A DNA stretch of 64,000 bases, taken from the NCBI GenBank assembly GCA_963761975.1, contig CAVXIR010000002.1:2506689-2570688 (forward strand). The letters are read 5' to 3'. This document shows, piece by piece, positions 39,049-49,493 of the stretch. How positions within the stretch are numbered: position 1 is the stretch's first letter; every line of letters starts with the position of its first letter. Source of the DNA: JAMQPK01 sp963761975. Its GTDB lineage: Bacteria; Acidobacteriota; Vicinamibacteria; Vicinamibacterales; JAMQPK01. Under the pieces are notes generated by a model, which saw nothing but the letters and a program-made list of their open reading frames with translations, was not told the DNA's origin and searched no databases. A program made the position numbers and the translations under genes.

Positions 39049-39416
39049 TGCGCTTTGTTCTCACGGCTCTTCTCATCGCGCACGGCGTAGCCCACCTGGT
39101 GGGCTTCGTCGTGCCGTGGAAATTAGTTTCGACGGCGGAGGTGCCGTATCGGACGACGATTCTCGGAGGCGTAACTGATCTTGGCGATGCGGGCGCGCGT
39201 GCGCTCGGTGTTGTCTGGCTCGTGGCCGCGCTTGCTTTCGTTTTGCTTGCCGCAGCCGTGCTCGCAGGATGGAACGTGCGGATGTGGACGTTCACGATGC
39301 TATCGCTATCGATTGTATTGTGCGTCGTCGGATGGCCGGAGGCGCGCATCGGACTCGTCGTAAATGCCGTTTTCCTGGCCGTGCTGCTCGCGATGCCAGA
39401 TCTCGCCGCGCGCTGA
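39045..39416 (+). CDS. small integral membrane protein
   Basis: A 123-residue protein with four predicted membrane spans (VLTALLIAHGVAHLVGFVVP; VVWLVAALAFVLLAAAVLAG; MWTFTMLSLSIVLCVVGWPE; IGLVVNAVFLAVLLAMPDLA). Last gene of the lipoprotein-OsmC-ADH operon. No enzyme motif. Confidence 0.78.
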   Translation: MMRFVLTALLIAHGVAHLVGFVVPWKLVSTAEVPYRTTILGGVTDLGDAGARALGVVWLVAALAFVLLAAAVLAGWNVRMWTFTMLSLSIVLCVVGWPEARIGLVVNAVFLAVLLAMPDLAAR

Positions 39417-39435
39417 TCTACTGACTACGCACCCG

Positions 39436-42093
39436 TCAGTTCGGATTGCCATTTACACGTGCCCTCACGTCCACTATCTGGCAGCCGTGACCGGAGGGCA
39501 TTGCCATGACGGGGTTAAACTCGAGCTCGGCGAGCTCTGGAATCTGCGCCCCTAGACACGACACCTTCAAGAGGACGTCGCGGAGGGACCGGAGGTCGGC
39601 TGGTGGCTTGTTCCGGTAGCCCTGCAATAGTGGGAATCCACGAACGCCGTGGATCATTTCATCTGCGTCACGCTCGGTGAGCGGCGCGATACGAAATCCC
39701 ACATCGCGGAAGAGCTCGACCTGAGTGCCGCCCAGTCCGAATGCGACGAGCGGCCCAAACATCGGATCCTGTGCGAGGCCAATCAGCGTTTCGGTTCCGT
39801 TTGTCACCATCGGCTGGATGAGAATGCCCTCGAGCGATCCGCCGAGCGAATTGGACGCGGTCGCGCAGAGTTCCGCGTACGCCGTGCGCACGGCATGTTC
39901 GTTCCCGAGGTGAAGTCGCACGCCGCCGACCTCGGTCTTGTGCACAGCGTTCGCCGATGCGAGCTTGGCGACGACCGGATACCCGAAGACGCGCGCCAGG
40001 TCCGCCGCCTCGTCTGCAGAGTGGGCGAGGACGGATGGTGCCAGCCGAAGGTCGGCCGCATGCAGGAGCTGCTGCAGCTCCTGCGTCGTAAGCCATGACT
40101 CGCCTCGAGCGCGCGCAATGTCGCGGCATAGAGTGCGGGCTTCGCGCAGCCGCATATCGGGGAACGACACGGACGTCCCAGGCGGCGTCGCCCTCCATGC
40201 CGCATATGCTGCGGCCTTTGCGAGCGCCCGTGCCGCCTGTTCGGGGAACTCGTAGACCGGCAGGGATTCGGCGCCCGCATGGAGCGGCGCTGTGTTTGCG
40301 GCGGCCATGGTGCAAACGACGACGGGCTTTTGAGTGATGCCCCGGCGCCGTGCTTCGGTCACCCCGTTGATAATCCCCGTGAGCATCTCGTCGGTTCGGG
40401 CGCTGTCGATCGTGGTGTAGATCGCCATCACTGAGTCCACGTCGCCTGCTTCCAGCAGCTTGAGGATTGTGTCGCAGTACGCGGCGCCGTCAGTCGACGC
40501 AATCAAGTCGACAGGATTCGTGAGGCCCCCCGTTGTGGGCTGCACATCGAGCCCTCCGGCAACGCATGCGTCTGCGGCCAGAATACCCGGTCCCCCGGCG
40601 TTTGTGACGATGGCCACGCGCCGTCCCGGTGGCACCGGCTGCAGATCAAGGCACACCGCGAGATCGAACATCTCGTCAATCGTGTCTGCGCGGATGACGC
40701 CGGCCTGCTGGAACAGCCCGTCGACCGCCAGCTCGCTGGCGGCAAGCCCCGCCGTGTGGCTTGCGGCTGCGCGCAGCCCGGCCACGGTACGACCCGACTT
40801 CACCACGACGATAGGCTTGGTGCGCGACACGCGGCGCGCGATCTGCCCGAACCGGCGCGGATTGCCGAACGACTCAAGATAGAGCAGCACGACGGATGTC
40901 CCCGCATCGTGTTCCGCGTACTGGAGGATGTCATTGCCCGAGATGTCCGCCTTGTTGCCGAGGCTCACGAACGTGGACAGCCCGATCTCTCGTGAGGCTG
41001 CGAGGTTGAGCACCGCGAGACCGAGACCGCCGCTCTGCGATGCGAGCGCAATTCTACCGGGCGGCGGTAGATGCTCCGCGAACGACGCGTTGAGGCCGAT
41101 CGACGGGTCGGTGTTGATGACCCCCATGCAGTTCGGCCCCACCATGCGCATGCCGTAACCGCGTACGCGTTCGACGAGCTCCGTCTGCCGATCGCGCCCG
41201 CGCTCATCGGTCTCGGCGAACCCCGCCGAGATGACTACCACGCCGTTGATGCCGGCGGCGGCGCAGTCGTCGATGGCGGTCAGAACAGACTCGCGGGGAA
41301 CGGCGATGACGGCGAGATCGACGCCAGGCGGCAGATCGCGCGCCGAAGGATAGCAGCGGACACCGCCGAGATCGGCGGTAGCCGGGTTGACCGGGTAAAT
41401 CAGTCCCTTGAATCCCGAGCGGGTCAGCGCCTCGAGAACACGGCGGCCGAGGTTCGACTCACGGCGTGACGCGCCGAGCACAGCCACCCCTCGAGGTTTC
41501 ACAATCGAGCGGAGCGATGCGATTGTCGCCTGGTGCTCTCGCTCGTCCGCCGCAGCGATGCTTGCCGGAGAAGACTGCAGCGACAAGCGCACTTCGACAA
41601 CCCCGGCCTCCGTTGTGGAGTGGACCTCGAATCCGGAATCGCGAAACACATCGAGCATCTCGGCGTTTTCCGGGAGCACGCTGGCGGAGAAGTATTCGAA
41701 GTTCTGGTCCTTGCCATACACGGCGAGACGCTCGAGGAGCGCGGTCGCAATTCCACGTCCATGGAACCGATCGTCGACGGCGAAAGCCACTTCTGCGCTT
41801 GTCTCCGACTCGGCGAAGTAGGAGCCGACGCCAATAATGTGCATGTTCTCCTGACCCTGACGGCAGACGATCAGCGTGAGAGTTTTCTGCGGCTCGCCGT
41901 TATCACAAAATCGATCCAGCAACTCTTCCGATGCCGTGGTTGCCCCAAGGAAGCGAAGCCGCCGCGAGACGGGCGAGAGTTCGTCAAAAAACCGATGCAT
42001 GGCGTCGCGATCGGACACGGTGGCCGGCCGGACGCCGGCAGTCGAGCCATCGCGCAGCACGAGACGCGAAGTGGGAGCAGGTATGGTCGGCAT
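39436..42093 (-). CDS. GNAT acetyltransferase fused to ADP-forming acyl-CoA synthetase (Pat/PatZ-like)
   Basis: An 885-residue protein when started at 42093 (MPTIPAPTSRLVLRDGS), 11 bases after the stop of the universal stress protein gene. The N-terminal GNAT domain (about 10-170) has VAFAVDDRFHGRGIATALLE for CoA binding. CoA-binding (GVAVLGASRRESNLGRRVLE) and succinyl-CoA-ligase-like domains (ASQSGGLGLAVLNLAA; TKPIVVVKSGRTVAGLRAAA with the phospho-His) follow. The ATP-grasp domain comes last (VVAKLASANAVHKTEVGGVR; PLVAFGLGGTQVELFRDVGF). It either makes acyl-CoA or, like PatZ, acetylates proteins. The GNAT domain is N-terminal, whereas enterobacterial PatZ has it at the C-terminus. Confidence 0.9.
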   Translation of the reverse strand: MPTIPAPTSRLVLRDGSTAGVRPATVSDRDAMHRFFDELSPVSRRLRFLGATTASEELLDRFCDNGEPQKTLTLIVCRQGQENMHIIGVGSYFAESETSAEVAFAVDDRFHGRGIATALLERLAVYGKDQNFEYFSASVLPENAEMLDVFRDSGFEVHSTTEAGVVEVRLSLQSSPASIAAADEREHQATIASLRSIVKPRGVAVLGASRRESNLGRRVLEALTRSGFKGLIYPVNPATADLGGVRCYPSARDLPPGVDLAVIAVPRESVLTAIDDCAAAGINGVVVISAGFAETDERGRDRQTELVERVRGYGMRMVGPNCMGVINTDPSIGLNASFAEHLPPPGRIALASQSGGLGLAVLNLAASREIGLSTFVSLGNKADISGNDILQYAEHDAGTSVVLLYLESFGNPRRFGQIARRVSRTKPIVVVKSGRTVAGLRAAASHTAGLAASELAVDGLFQQAGVIRADTIDEMFDLAVCLDLQPVPPGRRVAIVTNAGGPGILAADACVAGGLDVQPTTGGLTNPVDLIASTDGAAYCDTILKLLEAGDVDSVMAIYTTIDSARTDEMLTGIINGVTEARRRGITQKPVVVCTMAAANTAPLHAGAESLPVYEFPEQAARALAKAAAYAAWRATPPGTSVSFPDMRLREARTLCRDIARARGESWLTTQELQQLLHAADLRLAPSVLAHSADEAADLARVFGYPVVAKLASANAVHKTEVGGVRLHLGNEHAVRTAYAELCATASNSLGGSLEGILIQPMVTNGTETLIGLAQDPMFGPLVAFGLGGTQVELFRDVGFRIAPLTERDADEMIHGVRGFPLLQGYRNKPPADLRSLRDVLLKVSCLGAQIPELAELEFNPVMAMPSGHGCQIVDVRARVNGNPN

Positions 42094-42104
42094 CTCGTGC
42101 AGCG

Positions 42105-42606
42105 TCAGGGCTTCACTGTGCCGGTCGCCACGAGCGCGTCCGGTTGGATGAACTCGTGTTCGGGATGGTGCACCGTGAGTACGGGGCATGCCGCGATGCG
42201 CACCACCTTCTCGGCGACATTGCCCATCAGAAGATGGCCCATCATCCCTCGCCCATGGGTTCCCATCAAGATGAGGTCGATCCCTTCCGCCTTGGCATAG
42301 GCGGCGATTTCGAACGCAGGCGAGTTACCGGTGCGCACGGCAGTCACCGCTTTCAGCTGCGCGCGGTCCTCAGCGGTGACGATCCGATCCAGCGTCTCTC
42401 GCGCGCCAGCGGCAAGCTCTGGCTGCAGTTGCACGAAGTCGATGCCGGCGGCCTCGGGCCCCGCCCACATGAGAGCGTTCTCAACCACATGCAGGACGTG
42501 CAGCGTGGCGCCGAACGTTCGCGCGAACTCCCGCCCGTAATTGAGTGCCGATGCAGACGTATCGCTGAAATCAGTTGCGACGAGGACGCTTGTTGATTTT
42601 GATCAT
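42105..42606 (-). CDS. universal stress protein, frameshifted at the N-terminus
   Basis: UspA-type nucleotide-binding protein of about 165 residues. ATG at 42606 (after AAGGTG) reads MIKINK. One extra base near 42590 shifts the frame to SVLVATDFSDTSASALNYGR, which stays open to 42105. The ATP-binding motif is GTHGRGMMGHLLMGNVAEKV (G-x2-G-x9-G), followed by PVLTV. First gene of the operon that contains the acyl-CoA synthetase, behind the promoter at 42631-42645. Confidence 0.85.
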
Positions 42607-42630
42607 ATAGGCACCTTCACTTGCTGTTAG

Positions 42631-42795
42631 GCACACGACGTGCCAAGCGGATCAGGTGCGATACGGTGTTGCTTTCCGGCCAAAGTCGTTGATTTTCCGC
42701 AGGCCCGCGGGATTTTTCACATCCCTCAACATCGTCCCGCAATGTCCGCGCATTCTTCGGCTGTTTTCGCAAAGTGCGCAAGGCACGAACTGTGC
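42631..42795. promoter_or_regulatory. divergent sigma-54-type promoters sharing one operator
   Basis: Minus strand: TGGCACGTCGTGTGC (42645 to 42631) for the universal stress protein. Plus strand: AGGCACGAACTGTGC (42781-42795) for the SRPBCC operon. The operator GCGGGATTTTTCAC (42707-42720) lies about 61 bases from both. Predicted starts are near 42620 and 42807. Confidence 0.65.
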
Positions 42796-42808
42796 GTTCG
42801 CTGCAGGC

Positions 42809-43389
42809 GTGAATAGATTGAGTCGATGGTGCAGAACGTGGGGAGCGACCGATGACGAGCTCCACGCACCATGCCCGGCGATCGACAGGTGACGCTGCCG
42901 AGCTATGAAACGACACTCGGCGTCACCATCGACGCCGCGCCGGCAGCCATCTGGCCGTGGCTGGTGCAGATGGGCTACCGGCGTGGCGGTCTCTACAGTT
43001 ATGACTGGCTCGATCGTCTCTTCGGATACCTCGACGCGCCGAGCGCCGAGCGCATTCTGCCCGAGTGGCAGCTACTTGCGGTCGGCGACGAAATTCCTAT
43101 CGGCCGCGGCGGAGGGTTTCCGGTCAAGGCGATCGAGCCGTTCCGTTCGTTGGTGCTGGGCGGGCACGCGCCGGGCGCCGAATGGAGCTGGGAGCTCGCG
43201 TTGGTTCCATCGGCCATCGGGCGTACGCGATTGGTTTCGCGCAATCGCGTCTGGATGGCCGGCAGCATTCGCTCGCGGTTGACAATGCTCGTCATCGAGC
43301 CTGCGGCATTTGTGATGACGCGGAAAATGTTGTTGGGCATCAAGCGGCGCGCCGAGACGCTAACGCGCATGGAAAGGTGGGCGGCATGA
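42809..43389 (+). CDS. SRPBCC-family protein (1 of 3), frameshifted near the start
   Basis: GTG at 42809, two bases after the predicted transcription start, gives SRWCRTWGATDDELHA. A one-base shift near 42868 leads to MPGDRQVTLPSYETTLGVTI, open to 43389. A shorter protein could start at 42871. DAAPAAIWPWLVQMGYRRGG, LYSYDWLDRLFGYLDAPSAE and IEPFRSLVLGG are typical of SRPBCC proteins (ligand-binding START-like cavity). The gene overlaps the next by ATGA. Confidence 0.75.
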
Positions 43390-43958
43390 AACACCGGCAC
43401 AGCGTTCGGGCAACTCGGCGCGAGCATCTGCTCGCGCTTCCCGGCGACGAGATGATTCGCCAGGCCGCCGATAGCCTGACGCACGCCATCACTGTGTACT
43501 GCAGTCGGCGAGAGTTGTGGCCCTGGCTCATTCAGATGGGCGCCGATCGCGCCGGATGGTACAGCTACGACATGTTGGACAACGGAGGGCGCCACAGCGC
43601 CGAAAAGATTCTGCCCGGATTCCAGCATCCGTCTGTCGGCGCCGTCTTTCCGGCGCTGCCGCGGCGCCGCGATGGGTTTGTTTTGCTGGAGGCCGAGCCG
43701 GCACACTGGATGGTGCTTGGCTGGCCGACGCCGGACGGCGAGCTCATGGTCACGTGGGCATTCATGCTTCATGAGATTGACGAAAATACGACAAGGCTGA
43801 TCGTGCGGGCGCGCGCCAGCAACGACTATCGGTTCCATGGCCTGCCGAAAGCGATGGGATTGCTGCTGGCGAGAATGGTGCACTTCATCATGGAGCGGAA
43901 GCAGCTGCTCGAGATTGCGCGACGTGCTGAGGCACCTGCTGAGCAGAGGGCCTTATGA
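43386..43958 (+). CDS. SRPBCC-family protein (2 of 3)
   Basis: A 190-residue paralogue of the preceding gene: SRRELWPWLIQMGADRAGWY, SYDMLDNGGRHSAEKILPGF, PAHWMVLGWPTPDGELMVTW and the long C-terminal helix MVHFIMERKQLLEIARRAEA. It probably has the same hydrophobic-ligand-binding fold. It overlaps both neighbours by ATGA. Confidence 0.8.
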   Translation: MKHRHSVRATRREHLLALPGDEMIRQAADSLTHAITVYCSRRELWPWLIQMGADRAGWYSYDMLDNGGRHSAEKILPGFQHPSVGAVFPALPRRRDGFVLLEAEPAHWMVLGWPTPDGELMVTWAFMLHEIDENTTRLIVRARASNDYRFHGLPKAMGLLLARMVHFIMERKQLLEIARRAEAPAEQRAL

Positions 43959-44713
43959 GCCACACGGGCGCGCGCAGGGCGGGGGCTGGCATTGCGTCAT
44001 TGGCTGGTCTCGCGGCAGTGTCGTACGCTGTCTATGCCGGCGTTGCCTGGATGCGCTACGGCCATCCTGCTCATGCGACACCCGAAGACGCTGATGCGTT
44101 TCTCGATCGGTTCATGCCCGAATACGACGTCGTGGAACGCCATCACATCAACGTCGCGGCACCCGCCGATGTGACATTCGCCGCGTTGATGGAGATGGAT
44201 CTGGAAGACTCCCGTGTCATTCGCGCGATCTTCAAAGGCCGCGAGCTCTTACTCGGCGCCGACGCTGACAGGACACCGCACGCGCGCGGTCTGGTCGCCA
44301 TGACAAAGGCACTCGGATGGGGAGTGCTCGCCGAAGTCCCTGGGCACGAAATTGTGATGGGAGCCGTCACGCAGCCGTGGAAGGCGAACGTGGTTTTCCG
44401 TAGCCTGCCGCCAGCCGAGTTTGCGGCTTTCAACGAGCCGAACTACGTGAAGATCGTGTGGACGCTGCGGGCCGACTCCGTGAGCGACGACAGCTCGGTC
44501 GCGCGAACGGAGACACGCGTCGTCGCGACCGACGCAGAGGCCAGGAAGAAGTTCCGGTGGTACTGGGCCCGCTTCTCGCCAGGAATCGTGCTGATTCGCG
44601 CGATATCACTGCGGCTCGTCAAGAAAGAGGCGGAGCGGCGTGCGTCACTGCCCGGCAGCGTCGCCACGGCTGGAGCAAACATCAAACCGGCAGCGGCAGA
44701 TCCACAGAAATAG
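43955..44713 (+). CDS. SRPBCC-like protein with N-terminal membrane anchor (3 of 3)
   Basis: A 252-residue protein. One N-terminal hydrophobic segment (GIASLAGLAAVSYAVYAGVA) is followed by a START-like domain: ERHHINVAAPADVTFAALME, SRVIRAIFKGRELLLG, VVFRSLPPAEFAAFNEPNYV and a C-terminal helix ending in FRWYWARFSPGIVLIRAISL. Last gene of the three-gene run. Its end overlaps the convergent histidine kinase gene by about 30 bases. Confidence 0.78.
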   Translation: MSHTGARRAGAGIASLAGLAAVSYAVYAGVAWMRYGHPAHATPEDADAFLDRFMPEYDVVERHHINVAAPADVTFAALMEMDLEDSRVIRAIFKGRELLLGADADRTPHARGLVAMTKALGWGVLAEVPGHEIVMGAVTQPWKANVVFRSLPPAEFAAFNEPNYVKIVWTLRADSVSDDSSVARTETRVVATDAEARKKFRWYWARFSPGIVLIRAISLRLVKKEAERRASLPGSVATAGANIKPAAADPQK

Positions 44714-46109
44714 TGGTGCCCCCCTCGGGCGGCACGTCGATGTGAATCGTGCCGCCGTGGGCGTCGACCACGCGCTTCGCGATCGGAAGCCCCAGACCCG
44801 TGCCGCGATGCTTCGTCGTGAAGAAGGCGTCGAATGCTCTCTCGCGAACGTCTGCGGGCATCCCAGGTCCTCGATCGGCCATCGCGATGCGGCAGCGTCC
44901 GTTGGCGCCGGCGATCGTGACGTCGATCCGTCCCTGGCCGTCCATCGCCTGCGCGGCGTTCATCAGAATGTTCTGAAACACAATCTGCAGCAGTCTCGCG
45001 ATCGCCGACGATCTCGCACGCGCCGCTGACGCCGATCTCGAGGTTGCAGCATGCTCGGATCGCGTTCGATGAGCGACGCGGTCTCGCGCAGCAGCGGTCC
45101 AAGCGAAATCGGCTCCTGGCGTAGCGCGCGCGGGCGTGCAAACATCAGCATGTCCTGCACGATCCTGTCGAGTCCGTCTAGCCGCGTGATGATGTCGACC
45201 AGAATCGCGCGATCGCGCTGCTCAGAGGGCATCCTCGAGGTGATCACCTGCAGCGCGCCGCGGATCCCGGCGATGGGGTTCTTCACCTCGTGCGCAACCA
45301 CCGCGGCCATTTCGCCGAGCTTCGCGAGTGATTTTTGTTCCGCCAGCCGCTGCTCGAGCAGGACGCGGTCGCTCAGGTCGTGAAGAATGCCCGTGAAGCT
45401 GCGTGTGCCGTCGTGCGACTTCATCTCTCCGACCGACAGATGGACCGGAAAGGTCGTGCCGTCCTTGCGGCGGGCGGTGACTTCGCGGCCGATGCCGATG
45501 ATCTTCTGCTCGCCCGTCGTGAGGTAATGGTGAAGGTAGCCGTCGTGGCGCTCGTGGTCGGGACTCGGCATCAGCATGTTCACGTTGCGCCCGAGCACTT
45601 CGCTGATGCGATAGCCGAAGAGCCGCTCCGCCGACGGGTTGAATGCCTGAATCGCCCCGCGATCGTCGATGACGATAATGGCGTCGACCGCTGATTCGAC
45701 GATCGACCGCACACGCTCCTCGCTCTTGCGGAGCGCTTCCTCAATCGCGACACGCCGGCTCAGATCGTGAAGGATGCCGGTAAACGCGGGCTGGCCGTCG
45801 AGCTCCATCTGCCCGACCGACAGGTGAAGCGGAAACGTGCTGCCGTCCTTTCGGCGCCCGCGAACTTCGCGGCCGGTACCGATGATTCGCGGGACACCGG
45901 TTTCCCGATAGTTGGTCAGGTAACGGTCGTGCTGCTCGAAGTCGGGGCTGGGCATCAGGACTTTGACGTTCTGGTCGAGCACCTCCCTGGCGGAATACCC
46001 GAACAGCCGCTCGGCGGCTGGGTTGAACGCCTTGATGAGCCCCTTGGCATCAATAACGATAATGCCGTCGACGGCGGCAGTCGAAGATCGACTGAAGAAT
46101 GGGTTCCAT
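44682..46109 (-). CDS. two-PAS sensor histidine kinase (NtrB-like), frameshifted
   Basis: ATG at 46109 begins MEPILQSIFD. Homology then moves to VDGIIVIDAKGLIKAFNPAA, and PAS 1 and PAS 2 follow (FGYSAREVLDQNVKVLMPSP; FGYRISEVLGRNVNMLMPSP). HisKA has LGEMAAVVAHEVKNPIAGIR (phosphoacceptor His). Past SLIERDPSML two shifts occur (NLEIGVSGACEIVGDRE in a second frame) before the HATPase part FQNILMNAAQAMDGQGRIDV and RGTGLGLPIAKRVVDAHGGT. At least three indels, or sequencing errors. The PAS-HisKA type is the usual partner of NtrC-class regulators, and two regulators are divergently encoded beside it. Confidence 0.85.
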
Positions 46110-46133
46110 CTGGCCTAGAAATTGAAATGGTAA

Positions 46134-46220
46134 GCGCCCAGAGACCCGAGATGTTAACGTATTCCCAGCAAATTCAGCATTTCTCAGGCGAAACGAAGCC
46201 AGAAATGGGAAATATTCCCC
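46134..46220 (-). promoter_or_regulatory. operator and weak sigma-54-type promoter before the histidine kinase gene
   Basis: GGGAAATATTCCCC at 46207-46220 is the most perfect palindrome of the set. Sixty bases away on the minus strand CGGGTCTCTGGGCGC (46148 to 46134) has GG-N10-GC spacing but a poor consensus otherwise. The operator ends two bases before the ATG of the response regulator at 46223, so it might also affect that gene. Confidence 0.45.
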
Positions 46221-46222
46221 TT

Positions 46223-46609
46223 ATGACGAAAAAATCCGCACGCTCGGTACTCGTTGTCGACGATGAGGCCTTGATTCGCTGGTCGCTGGCCGAAATGCTC
46301 GGCGAGCGTGGATACGTGGTCACTGAGGCCGGCGACGGGCGCACGGCGGTGGCTGCGATTGAAAGTTCAGAGGAGCCGTTTGATATCGTGCTGCTCGACT
46401 ATAGGCTGCCGGACTCGGCCGATTTGCGGTTGCTCGAAAAAGTGCGGCGTTTGGCGCCCACATCGCAGGTCATCATGATTACGGCGCACAATAGTCCCGA
46501 GCTGGCGCAGGGCGCGGCAGCGCTCGGTGCATACCGCGTCGTCAGCAAACCGTTCGAGGTAGAAAGCCTCGCGGCGCTCGTCAACCAGGCGTGGTCGGAT
46601 CGACCGTAG
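46223..46609 (+). CDS. response regulator receiver protein
   Basis: A 128-residue single receiver domain: ARSVLVVDDEALIRWSLAEM, phosphoacceptor Asp in IVLLDYRLPDSADLRL, VIMITAHNSPELAQ and Lys in VSKPFEVESLAALV. There is no output domain. The receiver closely resembles that of the NtrC-type protein that starts 42 bases downstream. An alternative start at 46205 would lie across the operator and is less likely. Confidence 0.85.
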   Translation: MTKKSARSVLVVDDEALIRWSLAEMLGERGYVVTEAGDGRTAVAAIESSEEPFDIVLLDYRLPDSADLRLLEKVRRLAPTSQVIMITAHNSPELAQGAAALGAYRVVSKPFEVESLAALVNQAWSDRP

Positions 46610-46650
46610 TCGGCGAATGTCAACCTCTCATTCAGAAGCTGAGACCTGAG

Positions 46651-48022
<1,372 letters not shown>

Positions 48023-48023
<1 letters not shown>

Positions 48024-48122
48024 GAAAATTTCCCATTCCTGAGGCTTTTTCCGCGAGGATCCATCGCGCCTGTGCCGGGATTGCAGGCACTTGAGCCTGT
48101 TTGCCGTGAGCAAGACAATTGC
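48023..48122 (+). promoter_or_regulatory. operator and weak sigma-54-type promoter for 48137-50586
   Basis: GGAAAATTTCCC at 48023-48034 overlaps the stop codon of the NtrC gene. At 48108-48122 GAGCAAGACAATTGC has a good -12 box but AG instead of GG at -24. The spacing to the operator (74 bases) fits the other sites. Confidence 0.4.
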
Positions 48123-48136
48123 ACTGACGTCGGATC

Positions 48137-48754
48137 GTGCCGTTCACTGCGAACGAATTCCTCGACGTGTTTGCCGCGTACAACCAGGCTGTGTGGCCAT
48201 TCGCGGCGATTCTGTGGCTGCTCACAGTCCTGGTGTGCGGCGCGCTGGTCTTAGGCGCGTCGATACCGGCGCCGCTGCCCAGACTTCTGCTTGCCGGGCA
48301 CTGGTTGTGGGCCGGCCTCGTGTATCACGCGTGGTTCTTCACCGCCATCAATCCTGCCGCCTGGTTGTTCGCTGCGTTGTTCGTTGCGCAGGGTGTCCTG
48401 TTCATCGCGTTCAGATCGTCGGCTCGCCAAGCCGTTGACGGCGCCGGTTCGACCCGCCGCGTCGTCTCGTCACTGCTGATCGTCTACAGCCTCATTTATC
48501 CGGTTGTCGTGTGGGCGGATGGCTTTGCGTATCCGCGAATGCCGACGTTCGGTGTGCCGTGTCCGACCGTCCTTCTCACGATCGGAGTTCTTCTCGCCGC
48601 GTCCCGACCGTCAGTTCTTCTGTCGGTCATTCCCGTGGGATGGTCGGTGATAGCCGGAACCGCCGCCTGGCTATTCGGCGTGCACGCCGACTTCGTCCTG
48701 CCTGCGGCCGGGGGGGTGCTCGTAGTCGATCTCATTCTCAGAAGGAGTCATGTC
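48137..48754 (+). CDS. DUF6064-like membrane protein
   Basis: About 205 residues, beginning with GTG (MPFTANEFLDVFAAYNQAVW). Six membrane spans are visible (VWPFAAILWLLTVLVCGALV; AAWLFAALFVAQGVLFIAFR; VVSSLLIVYSLIYPVVVWAD; LLTIGVLLAASRPSVLLSVI among them). The N-terminal motif and LAGHWLWAGLVYHAWFFTAI match the DUF6064 family as I recall it. No stop codon separates it from the next gene: the frame reads straight through RRSHV into the signal peptide of the Met-rich protein. Confidence 0.7.
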
Positions 48755-49117
48755 ATGAAAAAGCTGTCTTTCGCCAGTGTGTTTATCGTTCTCGTCGCGA
48801 TGCTCGTGTTTGTGCCCGCCTCTCCGGCTCTCGCCCAAGCGGCTCAGCACGACCATGAGCAGCAGGCCCAGAAGGGCGGCATGAAGATGGACGGGATGAA
48901 GATGGGCGAGATGAAGATGGATCCCAAGATGATGGAGGAGATGGCGGCCAAGAAGAAAGCCAACACCGAGCGCATCACAGCATTGATGACCCAAGTCAAA
49001 AGTGCCAGCGGCGATGCGAAGGTTGCGGCGATGGCCGACGTCATCGGGGTGCTCCTCGAAGAGCGCACCGCCATGCAGGAACACTGCGCGGCGATGATGA
49101 AGATGATGAACAAGTGA
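48755..49117 (+). CDS. secreted Met/Lys-rich protein
   Basis: ATG at 48755 preceded by GAAGGAG, in frame with the upstream gene. The signal peptide is FASVFIVLVAMLVFVPASPA. The mature part has a His/Gln segment and a repeated Met-Lys-Met pattern (GGMKMDGMKMGEMKMDPKMM), then a helical end EERTAMQEHCAAMMKMMNK. Met- and His-rich exported proteins often bind copper or silver; that is inference. The ribosome binding site and signal peptide favour separate translation. Confidence 0.7.
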   Translation: MKKLSFASVFIVLVAMLVFVPASPALAQAAQHDHEQQAQKGGMKMDGMKMGEMKMDPKMMEEMAAKKKANTERITALMTQVKSASGDAKVAAMADVIGVLLEERTAMQEHCAAMMKMMNK

Positions 49118-49130
49118 CAGGAGGCAGGCC

Positions 49131-49493
49131 ATGGAAACGCTTACGATTCCACCGGAACAGTGGACCTTTCGGCTCAACAAGCTGAGCGAGGCGTTCGAGG
49201 GCTGGCCCGTATCGCTCGACGTGATTGCGCGGGCGGATGGCCAGCCGCGGGAATTCAGTCAGATTCCGCTGCTGGGCATCACGGCAGAGCCAAATGGCCC
49301 GATCGTGATTTCAGTGGCTGGGGCAACGGGCGAACACGTCACGCACATCATTCAATCGCCGACGCGCGTGCTGCTCGACAAGACCGACAGGGGAGCGAAC
49401 GCCGCGCTCGAGATCGAGTCGGCCGACGGTGACAAGGCCGGTGCTGCGATTCAGATCGACAGAGGTGGACTATTAAACCCTGCGGCTGCGTAA
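49131..49493 (+). CDS. DUF5335-like small protein
   Basis: A 120-residue soluble protein: PPEQWTFRLNKLSEAFEGWP, FSQIPLLGITAEPNGPIVIS, THIIQSPTRVLLDKTDRGAN, LEIESADGDKAGAAIQI. The order matches the DUF5335 family; function unknown. GGAGGCAGGCC precedes the start. Its stop overlaps the next start (TAATG). Confidence 0.72.
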   Translation: METLTIPPEQWTFRLNKLSEAFEGWPVSLDVIARADGQPREFSQIPLLGITAEPNGPIVISVAGATGEHVTHIIQSPTRVLLDKTDRGANAALEIESADGDKAGAAIQIDRGGLLNPAAA

